DNA from: CAZTQN01 sp964615765
GTDB taxonomy: Bacteria; Planctomycetota; Phycisphaerae; Phycisphaerales; UBA1924
DNA length: 64,000 nucleotides
NCBI GenBank assembly: GCA_964615765.1
Contig: CAZTQN010000015.1
Coordinates: forward strand, 22,049 to 86,048
Direction: 5' to 3'
The notes under the pieces: generated by a model
Seen by the model: the letters and a program-made list of their open reading frames with translations, nothing else
What the model was told of the DNA's origin: nothing
Databases searched by the model: none
Position numbers and translations under genes: made by a program
Shown here: piece by piece, positions 1 to 10,162 of the stretch
Numbering within the stretch: the stretch's first letter is position 1
Layout of the letters: every line of letters starts with the position of its first letter

Positions 1-2
1 CG

Positions 3-389
3 TTCCCCGGCGAGCCGGGGCACGACGAACTGCTCGCCGGCTCCACCGTCGCGCACGCCGGGCCGAGCGACCTGTGCACGCGCCTGGTCACCACCCCGTT
101 CTTCATCGTCGACGCCGTCCGCGTCCGCACCGGCGACGACATCACCGTCGCCCGCGCCTGCGACGGCTCCGCGGCGTGCTCTGCCATTATTCTTCTGGAC
201 GGCTCCGCCACGCTCGCAGCCCGCGATGGTTCCTTCGACCCCGTCCCCCTCGCCCGCGGCGACACCTGCCTCATCCCTTTCGCCTGCACACAATCACTCC
301 GACTCCACGCCCACGCCGACACCCAACTCCTCCGCGTCCGCATCCCACACCCGTCCCGCAGCATCGAAACCCTCACCTCTCGCCCCTGA
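3..389 (+). CDS. C-terminal part of mannose-6-phosphate isomerase-like protein (5' truncated)
   Basis: An open frame enters from the left edge and stops at TGA 387-389, giving 128 residues. The text resembles the C-terminal cupin half of class I phosphomannose isomerases: a segment GSTVAHAGPSDLCTRLVTTPFF, then VDAVRV, a strand-rich stretch with SAIILLDGSATLAARDG and an acidic-to-hydrophobic RGDTCLIPFA element. This enzyme family interconverts mannose-6-phosphate and fructose-6-phosphate in the cytoplasm. The catalytic zinc-binding half lies outside the window, so the family call rests only on the tail. The last codons (ETLTSRP) and the stop lie inside a pyrimidine-rich dispersed repeat (see 379-395), so the original C-terminus may have been replaced by repeat-derived sequence. 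It is followed 26 bases later by the DinB-like gene on the same strand. Confidence 0.6.
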   Translation, partial: FPGEPGHDELLAGSTVAHAGPSDLCTRLVTTPFFIVDAVRVRTGDDITVARACDGSAACSAIILLDGSATLAARDGSFDPVPLARGDTCLIPFACTQSLRLHAHADTQLLRVRIPHPSRSIETLTSRP

Positions 390-395
390 CCTCTC
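379..395 (+). repeat. Pyrimidine-rich dispersed repeat, copy at the manA-like stop codon
   Basis: The 17-mer CTCGCCCCTGACCTCTC lies in a longer CT-rich run at about 373-414. Its exact reverse complement is at 31150-31166 inside priA. Looser versions lie at 10184-10226 and 11127-11163, each just upstream of a start codon. Here it contains the stop codon TGA of the preceding gene. Confidence 0.6.
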
Positions 396-415
396 ACCTC
401 TCACCCCTGCCCACT

Positions 416-910
416 ATGCACCTCCCCACCATCCGCACGCTGCTGGACTACACCGACTGGAGCAACACGCGCCTGCTCGAGTGCGCCGCAAACGTCTCCG
501 ACGATCACCTCGATCAAGACCTGCAGATCGGCCCCGGCACGCTCCGCCGCATCCTCATCCACACGTACAACGGCGAGCTCGTCTGGCTCAAGCGCTGGCG
601 CAACGAGCCGTCAATCCCCTGGCCGTCCGAAAGCGACAAAACGCCCGTCGCCGAACTCGCGACACGCTTCCGCGACAACGCCCGCGAGCGCAACGCCTAC
701 CTCGACACGCTCAACCCCGCGCAGCTCCCCGTCGTGCAGGCCTATCGCGATTCCAAGGGCAACCCGTTCAAAGCCCCGCTCGGCGACATGCTCATGCAAG
801 CCGTCATGCACAGCAAGCACCACCAGGCCCAGGCCTGCAACGCCCTCAAGCGCCTCGGCGCCCCGTGGCCCGAACTCGATTACATGATCAGGCTGCGCCA
901 GCCGGTGTGA
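416..910 (+). CDS. DinB family protein (putative metal-dependent protein of the DinB/YfiT four-helix fold)
   Basis: The product is 164 residues, the usual DinB length. It starts MHLPTIRTLLDYTDWSN, with the typical N-terminal helix LLDYTDWSNTRLLE. A His in the LIHTYNGELVWLKRW segment and a pair of His in VMHSKHHQAQ match the three-His metal site of the family. DinB-like proteins include thiol-dependent transferases and many of unknown function, so no reaction can be assigned. The longer frame reaching upstream is rejected because it would overlap the manA-like gene with low-complexity Arg/Pro text; ATG 416 gives the family N-terminus. It is convergent with the minus-strand membrane protein at 1065-1970. 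Confidence 0.8.
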   Translation: MHLPTIRTLLDYTDWSNTRLLECAANVSDDHLDQDLQIGPGTLRRILIHTYNGELVWLKRWRNEPSIPWPSESDKTPVAELATRFRDNARERNAYLDTLNPAQLPVVQAYRDSKGNPFKAPLGDMLMQAVMHSKHHQAQACNALKRLGAPWPELDYMIRLRQPV

Positions 911-914
911 GGCG

Positions 915-976
915 AGAAGCGGGAAGCGGGAAACGGGAAACGGGAAACGGGAAGCGGGATTCGGGATTCGGGATTC
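915..976 (+). repeat. GGGAARCGGGA-type degenerate tandem repeat
   Basis: A run of units such as GGGAAGC, GGGAAAC and GGGATTC lies directly after the DinB-like stop codon. The same text occurs in reverse complement at about 6341-6385 and 6488-6501 and, more weakly, at 37501-37530. Confidence 0.6.
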
Positions 977-984
977 GGCGCGAC

Positions 985-1080
985 TCACCGCGTCACCCCT
1001 TCACCGCGTCACGCCTTCACCGCGTCACCCCCTCACCGCGTCACGCCTTCACCGCATCACCCCCTCACCGCGTCACGCCC
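985..1080 (+). repeat. Exact tandem array of six 16-bp units
   Basis: Six consecutive 16-base units of form TCACCGCGTCACSCCY start at 985, 1001, 1017, 1033, 1049 and 1065. Units alternate between an ACCCC and an ACGCC version; unit 5 has one extra change (GCATC). The array fills the space between two convergent genes, and the last unit contains the stop codon (TCA, 1065-1067) and final codons of the minus-strand gene. There are no spacers, so it is not a CRISPR. Confidence 0.9.
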
Positions 1081-1970
1081 CCACCTCCCCGCGTCCCCCC
1101 CTCCCTCCACCCCGCCCCACACTCCGGGCATCGCTCCACGCCGCGCCCGGCCGACAACAAACTCGCCAAGTCGTACCCGCACGCGTCGCAGCGCGATTGC
1201 CACCACCGCTTCCGCCGCGCCGCGACATACGGCAGCACCATCAGCGGCCCGAGCACTACCAGCCCCACCGCCCCGCACACCGTCAGCGCCACATAACTCC
1301 CCGCGACGCAGTAGCACTCCGTCTTGCGGCGCACCATCACATCCAGCGGGATCATCGCGGCGGTCTCGACCATCGTCCCCAAAAACAAGCGCGACGCCAC
1401 CCGCCGCAGCACGTCCTCGTGCATCGCCCCCGCACGCAGCCGCCGCGTGCAGAAACCCCACAGCAGCAGCGACCCGCCGCTCCACGACGCCAGCACGACG
1501 CCGAGCATGATCAGCCAGAACATCATCTCATCGACGCCGAGGGGCCCGGTGTTGCTGTTCCGGTACAGCAGTTCATGCAGCCCGACAAACAGCCCGTACA
1601 CCAGCCCCCCGGCCAGCGCCGCCACCAGCACGCCCATCACCGCAACGCTGAGCAGCAGCGGCGCCCCCCGCACCACCCGCGGCCGGGGCTTGTACACCGG
1701 CAGCAGCAGCACCGTCTGCAACCCGATGATCACCCCGTTCACAACCCCCCACAGCACCCAGAACGACCCGTCGGCGTACGCCTCCCCCACGATCCGCAAC
1801 TGGTCCAGGTCGCCCAGCGGCTGATCCCGGTCCGTCGTCATCTGCCACGCCCACAGCGGGATCGCAAACACCAGCACGATCGACTGCACCAGCCAGTAGG
1901 TGCGGACGATCCGCCACTTGCTCCACCGCAGCAGCCAATGGTTCTCACGGATGCCCCGCGCCTCACCCAT
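1065..1970 (-). CDS. Polytopic membrane protein with C-terminal zinc ribbon
   Basis: The product is 301 residues starting MGEARGIRENHWLLRW (ATG at 1968-1970); the upstream in-frame extension is Arg-rich and overlaps thrC, so it was dropped. Hydrophobic segments appear around SIVLVFAIPLWAW, VLWGVVNGVIIGLQTVLLL, LLLSVAVMGVLVAALAGGL, FWLIMLGVVLASW, and near VALTVCGAVGLVVL, suggesting about five or six membrane helices. The C-terminus carries a four-Cys zinc ribbon, CDACGYDL...CPECG, a motif I associate with planctomycete membrane and regulatory proteins. Function unknown. It is divergent from thrC with only 21 bases between starts, so the two promoters must overlap one another or the genes. The last residues (GGGGVTR) are encoded by the tandem repeat. 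Confidence 0.8.
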   Translation of the reverse strand: MGEARGIRENHWLLRWSKWRIVRTYWLVQSIVLVFAIPLWAWQMTTDRDQPLGDLDQLRIVGEAYADGSFWVLWGVVNGVIIGLQTVLLLPVYKPRPRVVRGAPLLLSVAVMGVLVAALAGGLVYGLFVGLHELLYRNSNTGPLGVDEMMFWLIMLGVVLASWSGGSLLLWGFCTRRLRAGAMHEDVLRRVASRLFLGTMVETAAMIPLDVMVRRKTECYCVAGSYVALTVCGAVGLVVLGPLMVLPYVAARRKRWWQSRCDACGYDLASLLSAGRGVERCPECGAGWREGGTRGGGGVTR

Positions 1971-1991
1971 GTGCCCATCATAACCGATACG

Positions 1992-3557
<1,566 letters not shown>

Positions 3558-3745
3558 TTTCCGCGCACTCCGCCCCGCTCCCCCGCACCGGCGAAACCGC
3601 CGCGGGCATTCATCCGGACAGTGTCCAGATTCCCGCTTGTCCCGCGCCGGGCGTTCGGCCCGCCGCCGCGTTGTCTACGCCCACAGACCACTCCCGTCCT
3701 GCCCCCGCCTCACGATCCCGGGCCGGACCTCATCAGGTTGACCGC

Positions 3746-6226
3746 ATGCGCACCACGTCCCAGAACCTTCTCGCCGCCGCCGGTTTGTTCAGCCTGCTCG
3801 GCGTCGCCTCCGCCCAGTCCGTCTCGCCCGTCCTCGCGCCCGAGCCCGACGCCGAACCGCTCGTTCTGCTCGATCCGCCCGAAGGCTGCGGCAAGGCCTG
3901 CATCCTCCGCGCCGTGTACGAAGCCCAGAAGGCCGCCGGCATGGACATGTCCGCCTCCGGCCCCGGCTCGCTGATCCCCGGCCGCCTGAACCCCGGCCGC
4001 CGCGGCGATCGCGGGGCCGCGACCGACCCGACCGACGTTCTCAACTACGACCTCAGCCTCGAGGTCGCCCCGCCCAGCCTCGCCCTCGCCGGCCGGAACG
4101 ACATCACGCTCCGCGCCACGCAGAACAACGTCACCTCGTTCACCTTCGTGCTCCGCTGGAACTACACCGTGACCTCCTGCACCGTCACCGACGCGCAGGG
4201 CACCTACACCGTCTCGCCCACCGTCCCCGCCACCGGCGGCACGTCCTACGCGCGCACCTTCACCTTCCTCCGCCCGCTCAACACCAACGACACCGCCACC
4301 GTCTCCATCAACTACTCCGGCAACATCGCCACCGGCATCGGCTTCTCGCCCGGCTCCGTCGTCGTCACCACGCAGCGCGGCGTGGCCGGCGCGCCGCCCG
4401 TCCTCTGCACCCTCAGCCAGCCCTATTACGCCGCCACCTGGTGGCCCGCCAAGGACGGCGACGTCCGCCTCCCCGGCGACAACTCCGACAAGGCCACCTT
4501 CTCCATCTCGATCACCTGCCCCTCCACGCTTTCGGCCGTCTCCAACGGGCTGCTGCAATCCACCGAGACCCTCACCGGCTCACGCCGCAAGTTCACCTAC
4601 CGCACCAACTATCAGATGGCGCCCTACCTCGCCTTCATCAGCGTCTCGCAGTACAACCAGTGGCAAACCACTTATTCGTACCCCTCGGGCCAGTCCTTCC
4701 CCGGCGGGCCGACCTACCCCGCCGGCTCCATGCCGCTGCAGTTCGCCATCTACCCCTCCGCCGACAACCCCACCAACCGCGGCTTGTGGGAACGCTCCGC
4801 CGACATCCTCGAAGCCTTCCGCCCCATCTTCGGGCTCTACCCCTTCATCAACGAGAAGTACGGCAAGTACCAGTTCGAGTTTTCCGGCGGCATGGAGCAC
4901 CAGACCATGTCCGGCCAGGGCGGCTCCGGCGGAACGCCCTTCGCCGAGTGGCTGAGCGCGCACGAACTCGCCCACCAGTGGTTCGGCGATGACGTCACCT
5001 GCAAAACCTGGAACGACATCTGGCTCAACGAAGGCTTCGCCACCCTCTCCCAGGCCCTGTGGGAAGAGCGCAAGCCCGAGTCCACCGGCGCGCCCGCCTA
5101 CCGCGCCGCCATGAACAACCTCCGCCCCTCCAACCCCGCCGGCTCCGTCTACGTCACCAACACCACCTCCGTCGGCGCCATCTTCAACTACGCCACCACC
5201 TACGCCAAGTCCGCCTGGGTCCTGCACATGCTCCGCGGCATTCTCGGCGACCCCGCCTTCTTCGGCGCCATCCAGACCTACCGCGCCCAGTTCTCCGGCG
5301 GCGCCCCCACCACCAGCGACTTCATCAACTCCATCCAGACCACCACCGGCCGCGACCTCTCCTGGTTCTTCACCCCCTGGGTCTTCGGCCAGGGCGCGCC
5401 CGCGTACACCTACTCCTGGCAGAACGCCACCATTGACGGCGCGCCCTACCTCCGCCTGCGTATCGATCAATCGAACACCAGCAGCCTCCCCACCGTCTTC
5501 GCCAACCCCATCCCCGTCCGCGTCACCACCGCGACGCTCGGCACCGTCAACCTCACCGCGTACAACGACGCCGCGTCCGACTACTTCCTCTTCCCGCTCC
5601 CCGCGGGCGTGAGCGCGGGCGGCGTCGAGCTGGACCCGGACAACTGGGTGCTCGAATACGGCAAGACCGCCGCGACCTACGTGCAGGGCCCGCCGAAACT
5701 CGTCTCCGCCTCGCCCGCGCCGAGCGCCACGCTCCCCGCGGCCCCAAGCACGCTGCGCCTGTCGTTCAGCGACAACGTCACCATTACCCCGGCCGACATC
5801 GCCGTGACGCGCGCCGGCACGCCGGTGCCGTTCACGCTCTCATACTCGCCGACGTCCTGGGTCGCGACGCTCACGTTCACGTCAACGCTCCAGCCCGGCA
5901 CGTACAGCGTCGCCGTGTCGGACAACATCACCTCGGTCTTCGGCGGGGGCATCCGCCTCGACGGCGAGATCACCGCCACGCCCGTCTCGCCCGCAACCCT
6001 CCCCAGCGGCAACGGCCAGCCCGGCGGCATCGCCGCGTTCACTTTCACCATCCAGCCCTGCGCCGCCGACTTCAACAACAGCGGCTCCGCCACCGTCCAG
6101 GACATCTTCGACTACCTCAACGCCTACTTCGCCGGCAGCCTCACCGCCGACACCAACAACTCCGGCGACCTCTCCGTCCAAGACCTCTTCGACTTCCTCG
6201 GCGTGTACTTCCAGGGATGTGTGTGA
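3746..6226 (+). CDS. Secreted M1-family zinc metallopeptidase with dockerin-like tail
   Basis: The product is 826 residues. A signal peptide is clear (MRTTSQNLLAAAGLFSLLGVASAQ). The M1 zinc site is complete: SAHELAHQWFGD with HELAH at 406-410 and the third ligand in NEGFA, Glu 429, giving HExxH-18-E; the exopeptidase motif before it is GGMEHQT. M1 enzymes are aminopeptidase-like; substrate unknown. After the catalytic part comes an Ig-like segment (about 655-760, SPAPSATLPAAPSTLRLSFSD). The last 55 residues hold two dockerin-like calcium loops, DFNNSGSATVQD and DTNNSGDLSVQD, framed by Cys 772 and the final GCV. ATG 3746 gives the signal peptide; the upstream extension is rejected. A strong terminator follows at 6303. 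Confidence 0.92.
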   Translation: MRTTSQNLLAAAGLFSLLGVASAQSVSPVLAPEPDAEPLVLLDPPEGCGKACILRAVYEAQKAAGMDMSASGPGSLIPGRLNPGRRGDRGAATDPTDVLNYDLSLEVAPPSLALAGRNDITLRATQNNVTSFTFVLRWNYTVTSCTVTDAQGTYTVSPTVPATGGTSYARTFTFLRPLNTNDTATVSINYSGNIATGIGFSPGSVVVTTQRGVAGAPPVLCTLSQPYYAATWWPAKDGDVRLPGDNSDKATFSISITCPSTLSAVSNGLLQSTETLTGSRRKFTYRTNYQMAPYLAFISVSQYNQWQTTYSYPSGQSFPGGPTYPAGSMPLQFAIYPSADNPTNRGLWERSADILEAFRPIFGLYPFINEKYGKYQFEFSGGMEHQTMSGQGGSGGTPFAEWLSAHELAHQWFGDDVTCKTWNDIWLNEGFATLSQALWEERKPESTGAPAYRAAMNNLRPSNPAGSVYVTNTTSVGAIFNYATTYAKSAWVLHMLRGILGDPAFFGAIQTYRAQFSGGAPTTSDFINSIQTTTGRDLSWFFTPWVFGQGAPAYTYSWQNATIDGAPYLRLRIDQSNTSSLPTVFANPIPVRVTTATLGTVNLTAYNDAASDYFLFPLPAGVSAGGVELDPDNWVLEYGKTAATYVQGPPKLVSASPAPSATLPAAPSTLRLSFSDNVTITPADIAVTRAGTPVPFTLSYSPTSWVATLTFTSTLQPGTYSVAVSDNITSVFGGGIRLDGEITATPVSPATLPSGNGQPGGIAAFTFTIQPCAADFNNSGSATVQDIFDYLNAYFAGSLTADTNNSGDLSVQDLFDFLGVYFQGCV

Positions 6227-6231
6227 GCGGA

Positions 6232-6283
6232 AGTGGCGGAGTGGCGGAGTGGCGGAGTGGCGGAGTGGCGGAGTGGCGGAGTG
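6232..6283 (+). repeat. 9-bp tandem repeat (GTGGCGGAG)
   Basis: More than five near-perfect copies of the 9-mer GTGGCGGAG follow directly after the peptidase stop codon, before the terminator. Confidence 0.9.
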
Positions 6284-6302
6284 TTCGGATCATGAATAAG
6301 TA

Positions 6303-6338
6303 AACAGCGGCGGCCAGATCCGCCGCTGTTTTTCTTTT
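6303..6338 (+). terminator. Rho-independent terminator of the M1 peptidase gene
   Basis: A perfect 11-bp stem, AACAGCGGCGG (6303-6313) with CCGCCGCTGTT (6320-6330), has a 6-base loop and is followed by TTTCTTTT. It lies downstream of the plus-strand peptidase gene. Confidence 0.85.
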
Positions 6339-6340
6339 CG

Positions 6341-6385
6341 CCGCTTCCCGCTTCCCGCTTCCCGTCTCCCGTTTCCCGTCTCCCG
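6341..6385 (-). repeat. CCCGCTTCCCGTTT-type degenerate repeat
   Basis: Tandem CCCGCTTCC/CCCGTCTCC/CCCGTTTCC units form the reverse complement of the repeat at 915-976. It sits between two converging terminators; a short related piece follows at 6488-6501. Confidence 0.6.
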
Positions 6386-6437
6386 CCCCCACTCCCCCTT
6401 CGCGCCCTTCGCGCCTTCGCGTTCAACTCCCTCCCCC

Positions 6438-6473
6438 AAAAACAGAAAAAGCGGCGGACCAACATCCGCCGCT
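6438..6473 (-). terminator. Rho-independent terminator of the redoxin-like gene pair
   Basis: Read on the minus strand, a 9-bp stem AGCGGCGGA (6465-6473, complement) and TCCGCCGCT (6450-6458, complement) is followed by a T-rich tract TTTTCTGTTTTT. It lies just downstream of the minus-strand gene ending at 6505 and faces the plus-strand terminator at 6303. Confidence 0.85.
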
Positions 6474-6504
6474 TCTCGTGTTTCCTTTTTCCCGCTTCCC
6501 GCCC

Positions 6505-7719
6505 TTACGACTTCCGCGCCTTCACGCCCGGATCGACCTTGATCACTTCCGTGACAGCCTTGCGGAAGTCCGGGTCGTGCGGGTTGCCCTGCCACCGCAC
6601 CGTGCCGTCGGTCGACAGCACGACCACGTGCGGAATCGCCTTGATGTCCAGCGACTTGTACACCGTCTGCTTCAGGTCGTTGGCGTGGAAGTACTTCGTC
6701 GGCTTCTTCTCGAGGAACGCCTTGATCGCCGCGACGTCTTCCGGGCGACCGGGCCGCTTCTGCCCGCTCATGCCGACGATCACCAAGTCGTCCTTGTGCG
6801 AGGTCTGCAGTTCTTCCAGGATCGGGCTGGCGGCGATGCACGGCCCGCACCAGGTGGCCCAGAAGTCCAGCACGATCACCCGCCCGCCCAGCTCCGGCTT
6901 GTCGCCGATCCACGTCTCCTGACCCATCGACGCCGGCAGCTTCTTGCCCTGCACGTTCTTGGCGGGCCCGACGTCGCGGTTCCGCGCGGGCCACGCCGCA
7001 CCGGTATACGCGGCCTCCTCCGGCTGCTTCCAAGCGCCGCCGGCGCCGGCCCCAGCGCCGGCATCACCGCCGGACTTGGGCGTCGGCGCGGTCGCGGCGG
7101 CCGCCTCGCTGGGCGATTCCTTCACCAGCAGTTCCGCCGCCTTGCGCACGCTCCCGCGATCGACCTGCGCGAACCGCAGCCGCCCGGCCCGGTCAACGAA
7201 GTAGTACTCGGGCCCCGCGCCCTCGATCCGCAGCGCCTTGAACAGTTCGCCCTTCTGATCGTGCGCGACGCGGATGCTGTGCTTGCCCTGCTCCAGGATC
7301 TTCGCGGCCCCGTCGAACCCGCGCTGGTGGTGCACCGCGACCACGTCCAGGCCCATGTGCCCAAACTCGTCGGCCATCGCCCGCGCATCGCCCAGCCCGT
7401 CGAACGAGCCCTTGAACCAGCTCGCCCACGCGACGATCAGCAGGGCGCGCCCCTTGATCGTCTCGCCGGAGGCGGCGGGCCCGTTGGTCCAGCCCGTCAG
7501 CCCGCTCAGCAGGGACGCGTCGAACGGCTTGTACTGCATCGCCGTCAGCGCCTCGCGCTTGGGCCCCTGCCCCTGCAGCGCGACCTGCCCGTCGTCACCG
7601 AAGACCGGCGCACACGCCGCCGCCGCCACGATCGCCGCGGCCAGCCCGCGCCGCACGGCCTTCGTCCCAACGACCTGCTGCCCCCGACGCGCCACTTCGT
7701 GAATGATGAACCGGTGCAT
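6505..7719 (-). CDS. Secreted double thioredoxin-fold protein with one active CxxC
   Basis: The product is 404 residues. ATG 7719 (MHRFIIHEVARRGQQ) gives a Gram-negative export signal ending near AACAPVFGDDG. It contains two TlpA/redoxin-like thioredoxin folds. The N-terminal one has WASWFKGS where a CxxC would be, so it is not redox active by itself. The C-terminal one has a normal WCGPC at 290-294 (VLDFWATWCGPC) and a cis-Pro region AIPHVVVLSTDG. An Ala/Gly linker (GGDAGAGAGAGG) joins the halves. A likely role is periplasmic thiol-disulfide exchange; partner unknown. It follows its paralogue (7836-9122) with a 116-base gap and ends at its own terminator. Confidence 0.82.
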   Translation of the reverse strand: MHRFIIHEVARRGQQVVGTKAVRRGLAAAIVAAAACAPVFGDDGQVALQGQGPKREALTAMQYKPFDASLLSGLTGWTNGPAASGETIKGRALLIVAWASWFKGSFDGLGDARAMADEFGHMGLDVVAVHHQRGFDGAAKILEQGKHSIRVAHDQKGELFKALRIEGAGPEYYFVDRAGRLRFAQVDRGSVRKAAELLVKESPSEAAAATAPTPKSGGDAGAGAGAGGAWKQPEEAAYTGAAWPARNRDVGPAKNVQGKKLPASMGQETWIGDKPELGGRVIVLDFWATWCGPCIAASPILEELQTSHKDDLVIVGMSGQKRPGRPEDVAAIKAFLEKKPTKYFHANDLKQTVYKSLDIKAIPHVVVLSTDGTVRWQGNPHDPDFRKAVTEVIKVDPGVKARKS

Positions 7720-7835
7720 GTGCCCGTCTCCTGGTTCGCTGCCCGATCGTCCTGTCCCCGCCGCGCTTTCCTCACACCCGCCCGCGCACGCCCGGAGCAT
7801 CCGATGCCCCGCGCCGGCCAACGGGAACGTGCGCC

Positions 7836-9122
7836 TCACTTCTTCTTCGCCGCCTCCGCCTTCTTGCGGGCCGCGACGCCCGGATCGATCTCCAGGAGCT
7901 GCTGGATCGCCCGGCGGAACTCGTCGCTGTACGGGTTGCCCATCCAGCGCACCTTGTTGTCCGTCGACAGCAGCATGACCACGCCCGCGTTCCGCAGCCC
8001 GCGCTCCAGGCCGAAGATCGGGATGTCGCCCTCGAACTGCTCGCCCTTGAACGGGGCCGCCTGCATCGGGTGGTTCAGGCGGTTCTGCGCCAGCACCGTC
8101 TTGATCGCCGCGGTGTTCCGCTCCGTCAGCTTGGCCTCTTCCTCGCCAGAGACGTTCATCACCGCCTCGCCAACCTTCGCGGCCTGGCCCACCACCACCA
8201 CCTCGCCCCAGTACCGCGTCGAGATGTTGTTCATCACCGGCACCACGTTCATCAGGGCCGTGTCCACCGGGTCGGTGATGTACATCGCCACCAGACGCCC
8301 GTGCGTGTCCGGCTTGGCCGGGTACCAGTTCTCTTCCGGCAGCGTCACCACCGGCGGCGTGACCGAGATCCGCTCGAGGATCTTGTCCCGCTCAACCTTG
8401 CCGACCTGGTACGGCCACTTCACGCGCTTGTACGCGTCCTCGTCCGGCAGTTCGAACTCCACCCGGGCCGGCGCGCCCGCCGTCGCCTTCGCGTCCCCCG
8501 TGCGCCACCGCGCCGCCTCCTCCGCCTGTTTCTTGCTCGCCAGTTCCGTCGGCAGGTTCTTGGCCTGCTCGGTCGTCTCGGCGAGCAGACCCGTCACCGC
8601 CGCCTCGAGGCTCGAAGGCTCGAGCTGCGCGTACCGCACATGCCCGGCCCGGTCGAGCACGTACACGTTCGGGTCCGCGTCGGCCTTGATCGCCTCGCGG
8701 AACTTGCCGTCCGGGTCCGCCGCGATCGGGAACATCACGCCCAGCGTCTGCGCGTTCGCCTTGGCCTGATCGAACCCGCGCGGGTTGTGCACGCCGACGA
8801 CGATCAGGTCCTTGTCCTTGTTCGCGTCCAGCACGCGCTGCGCGGCTTTCATCGCCGGGTGCGACGGCGCCCGCCACGCGGCCCACGTCACGATCACCAC
8901 GACCTTCCCGCCCGCGCTCTCCGGGTTGAATGGGGTCGACCAGTCCTTCAGATGGGCCCAGTTGGCCGCGTCGAACGGCTTGAGCTGCATCGCGTCCAGC
9001 GTCTGGCGCGTCGCGCCAAGGCCGCGGAACCGCAGCCCGTCGTCCGCGCCGATCGCCGTGCCCGCGCTCAACGCCAGCACCGCGCCCGTCATCACACCCA
9101 GCACCGAGCGATGTCCGAACAT
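7836..9122 (-). CDS. Secreted double thioredoxin-fold protein lacking both CxxC sites
   Basis: The product is 428 residues, start ATG 9122 (MFGHRSVLGVMTG) with signal peptide ending near SAGTAIGADD. It is a paralogue of the downstream gene: both share TLDAMQLKPFDA / ALTAMQYKPFDA, the VGVHNPRGFDQ / VAVHHQRGFDG block, YVLDRAGHVRYAQ / YFVDRAGRLRFAQ, and the end (EIDPGVAARKKAEA / KVDPGVKARKS). Here the positions of both redox motifs read WAAWRAPS and YITDPVDTA, with no Cys, so the protein cannot catalyse dithiol exchange. A structural or binding role is possible, perhaps with the active paralogue. The C-terminal Lys/Ala-rich tail (KKAEAAKKK) is unusual. Confidence 0.8.
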   Translation of the reverse strand: MFGHRSVLGVMTGAVLALSAGTAIGADDGLRFRGLGATRQTLDAMQLKPFDAANWAHLKDWSTPFNPESAGGKVVVIVTWAAWRAPSHPAMKAAQRVLDANKDKDLIVVGVHNPRGFDQAKANAQTLGVMFPIAADPDGKFREAIKADADPNVYVLDRAGHVRYAQLEPSSLEAAVTGLLAETTEQAKNLPTELASKKQAEEAARWRTGDAKATAGAPARVEFELPDEDAYKRVKWPYQVGKVERDKILERISVTPPVVTLPEENWYPAKPDTHGRLVAMYITDPVDTALMNVVPVMNNISTRYWGEVVVVGQAAKVGEAVMNVSGEEEAKLTERNTAAIKTVLAQNRLNHPMQAAPFKGEQFEGDIPIFGLERGLRNAGVVMLLSTDNKVRWMGNPYSDEFRRAIQQLLEIDPGVAARKKAEAAKKK

Positions 9123-9278
9123 CAGGCCGACTCCTGTTCCCGACTGCCTCTGGCCCCAACCCCGCGACGCAACGCCCAAATAGTACAACCCCCCGGTCAC
9201 CCGCGGCTTGCACCTTCTATACCGCCCGCCCTCCGCCCGGATGCCGCCGGCGACCGTTTCCGTCGCCGCCCGATCAGG

Positions 9279-10133
9279 TCACGCACGGCGCATGACCTCA
9301 TACAGCCCGATACCCGCGGCGACGTGCACGTTCAGCGAATCCACCTCCGGGCTGGCCCGGTGCATGGGGATTCTCACCCGGGCCGTCGCCGCCCGCATCG
9401 CCTCCGCCGACAACCCCGGCCCCTCGGCCCCAAGAAGCAACGCGATCTTCGCCCCCGCTTTCCGCGACGCCGCCATCGCTTCCCCCACATCCACCGCGTC
9501 CGCCGCCGGCGTCATGGCCAGCACGTGCCAGCCCATTCCGCGCATCCGCTCCAGATCCTCTGGCCACGCCGCGCTCCGCGCAAACGGCACCGACAGCACG
9601 CACCCGATCGAGACCCGCAGCGCCTTGCGGTACAAAGGGTCCGCACAGCGCGGGCTGAGCACGACGCCAACCCCGCCGCCCCCGAGCGATGCCGCACACC
9701 GGAACACCCCGCCCAGGTTGTCGTGGTTGTTCACGTCCTCAAGCACGATCAGCGGCCCGTCGTGCGTGAGGAGTTCGTCGACCGCCCGCTCCCCCGCGCC
9801 GGCCCGCTCGCCGATCGCGAGCAGCCCGCGGTGCATGTTGAACCCGACAATCCCGTTCAGCACCGGCGGCGGGGCCACGTACACCGGCGTCTCCGTCGGC
9901 AGCCGCTCGATGTCTGCCCGCATCGCGTCCAATCGCGTCGGCGTGAGCAGCACCGACCGCGTTCGAAACCGCGACGCGATCAGGCGGCGGACGACCAGAT
10001 CACCCTCGGCGATGAACAGCCCGCCGTGCGCCCGCGCGTCGAGCGGGTCGGCCCGCTGGGCCAACTCGGCGTCGCGCATGTTCGCATACTCGGCGAGGCG
10101 CGGATCAGAAATGTCCGCCACGTCGATCAGCAT
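9279..10133 (-). CDS. TrmH/SpoU-family RNA 2'-O-methyltransferase
   Basis: The product is 284 residues. SpoU-type enzymes use S-adenosylmethionine, bound in a C-terminal trefoil knot, to methylate ribose 2'-OH in rRNA or tRNA. The three family motifs are present: VLEDVNNHDNLGGVFR (motif 1, with the Asn and Arg), LLLGAEGPGLS (motif 2) and IPMHRASPEVDSLNVHVAAGI (motif 3, here quoted up to the knot). An N-terminal segment (about 1-110, EGDLVVRRLIASRF) matches the substrate-binding domain of this family. Which nucleotide is modified cannot be told. It is divergent from the lipoprotein gene at 10239. Confidence 0.88.
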   Translation of the reverse strand: MLIDVADISDPRLAEYANMRDAELAQRADPLDARAHGGLFIAEGDLVVRRLIASRFRTRSVLLTPTRLDAMRADIERLPTETPVYVAPPPVLNGIVGFNMHRGLLAIGERAGAGERAVDELLTHDGPLIVLEDVNNHDNLGGVFRCAASLGGGGVGVVLSPRCADPLYRKALRVSIGCVLSVPFARSAAWPEDLERMRGMGWHVLAMTPAADAVDVGEAMAASRKAGAKIALLLGAEGPGLSAEAMRAATARVRIPMHRASPEVDSLNVHVAAGIGLYEVMRRA

Positions 10134-10162
10134 CGCCGCGTACTTCCCTGCTCCCGGGTACC

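Noticed and set aside
985..1080. CRISPR array
   Set aside because: Units are directly adjacent without unique spacers and no cas genes are near. The same holds for the 60-bp repeats at 32881-33056.
7836..9122. Peroxiredoxin or TlpA-type oxidoreductase activity for the upstream redoxin paralogue
   Set aside because: No Cys is present at either thioredoxin active-site position, so an enzymatic redox call is not supported.
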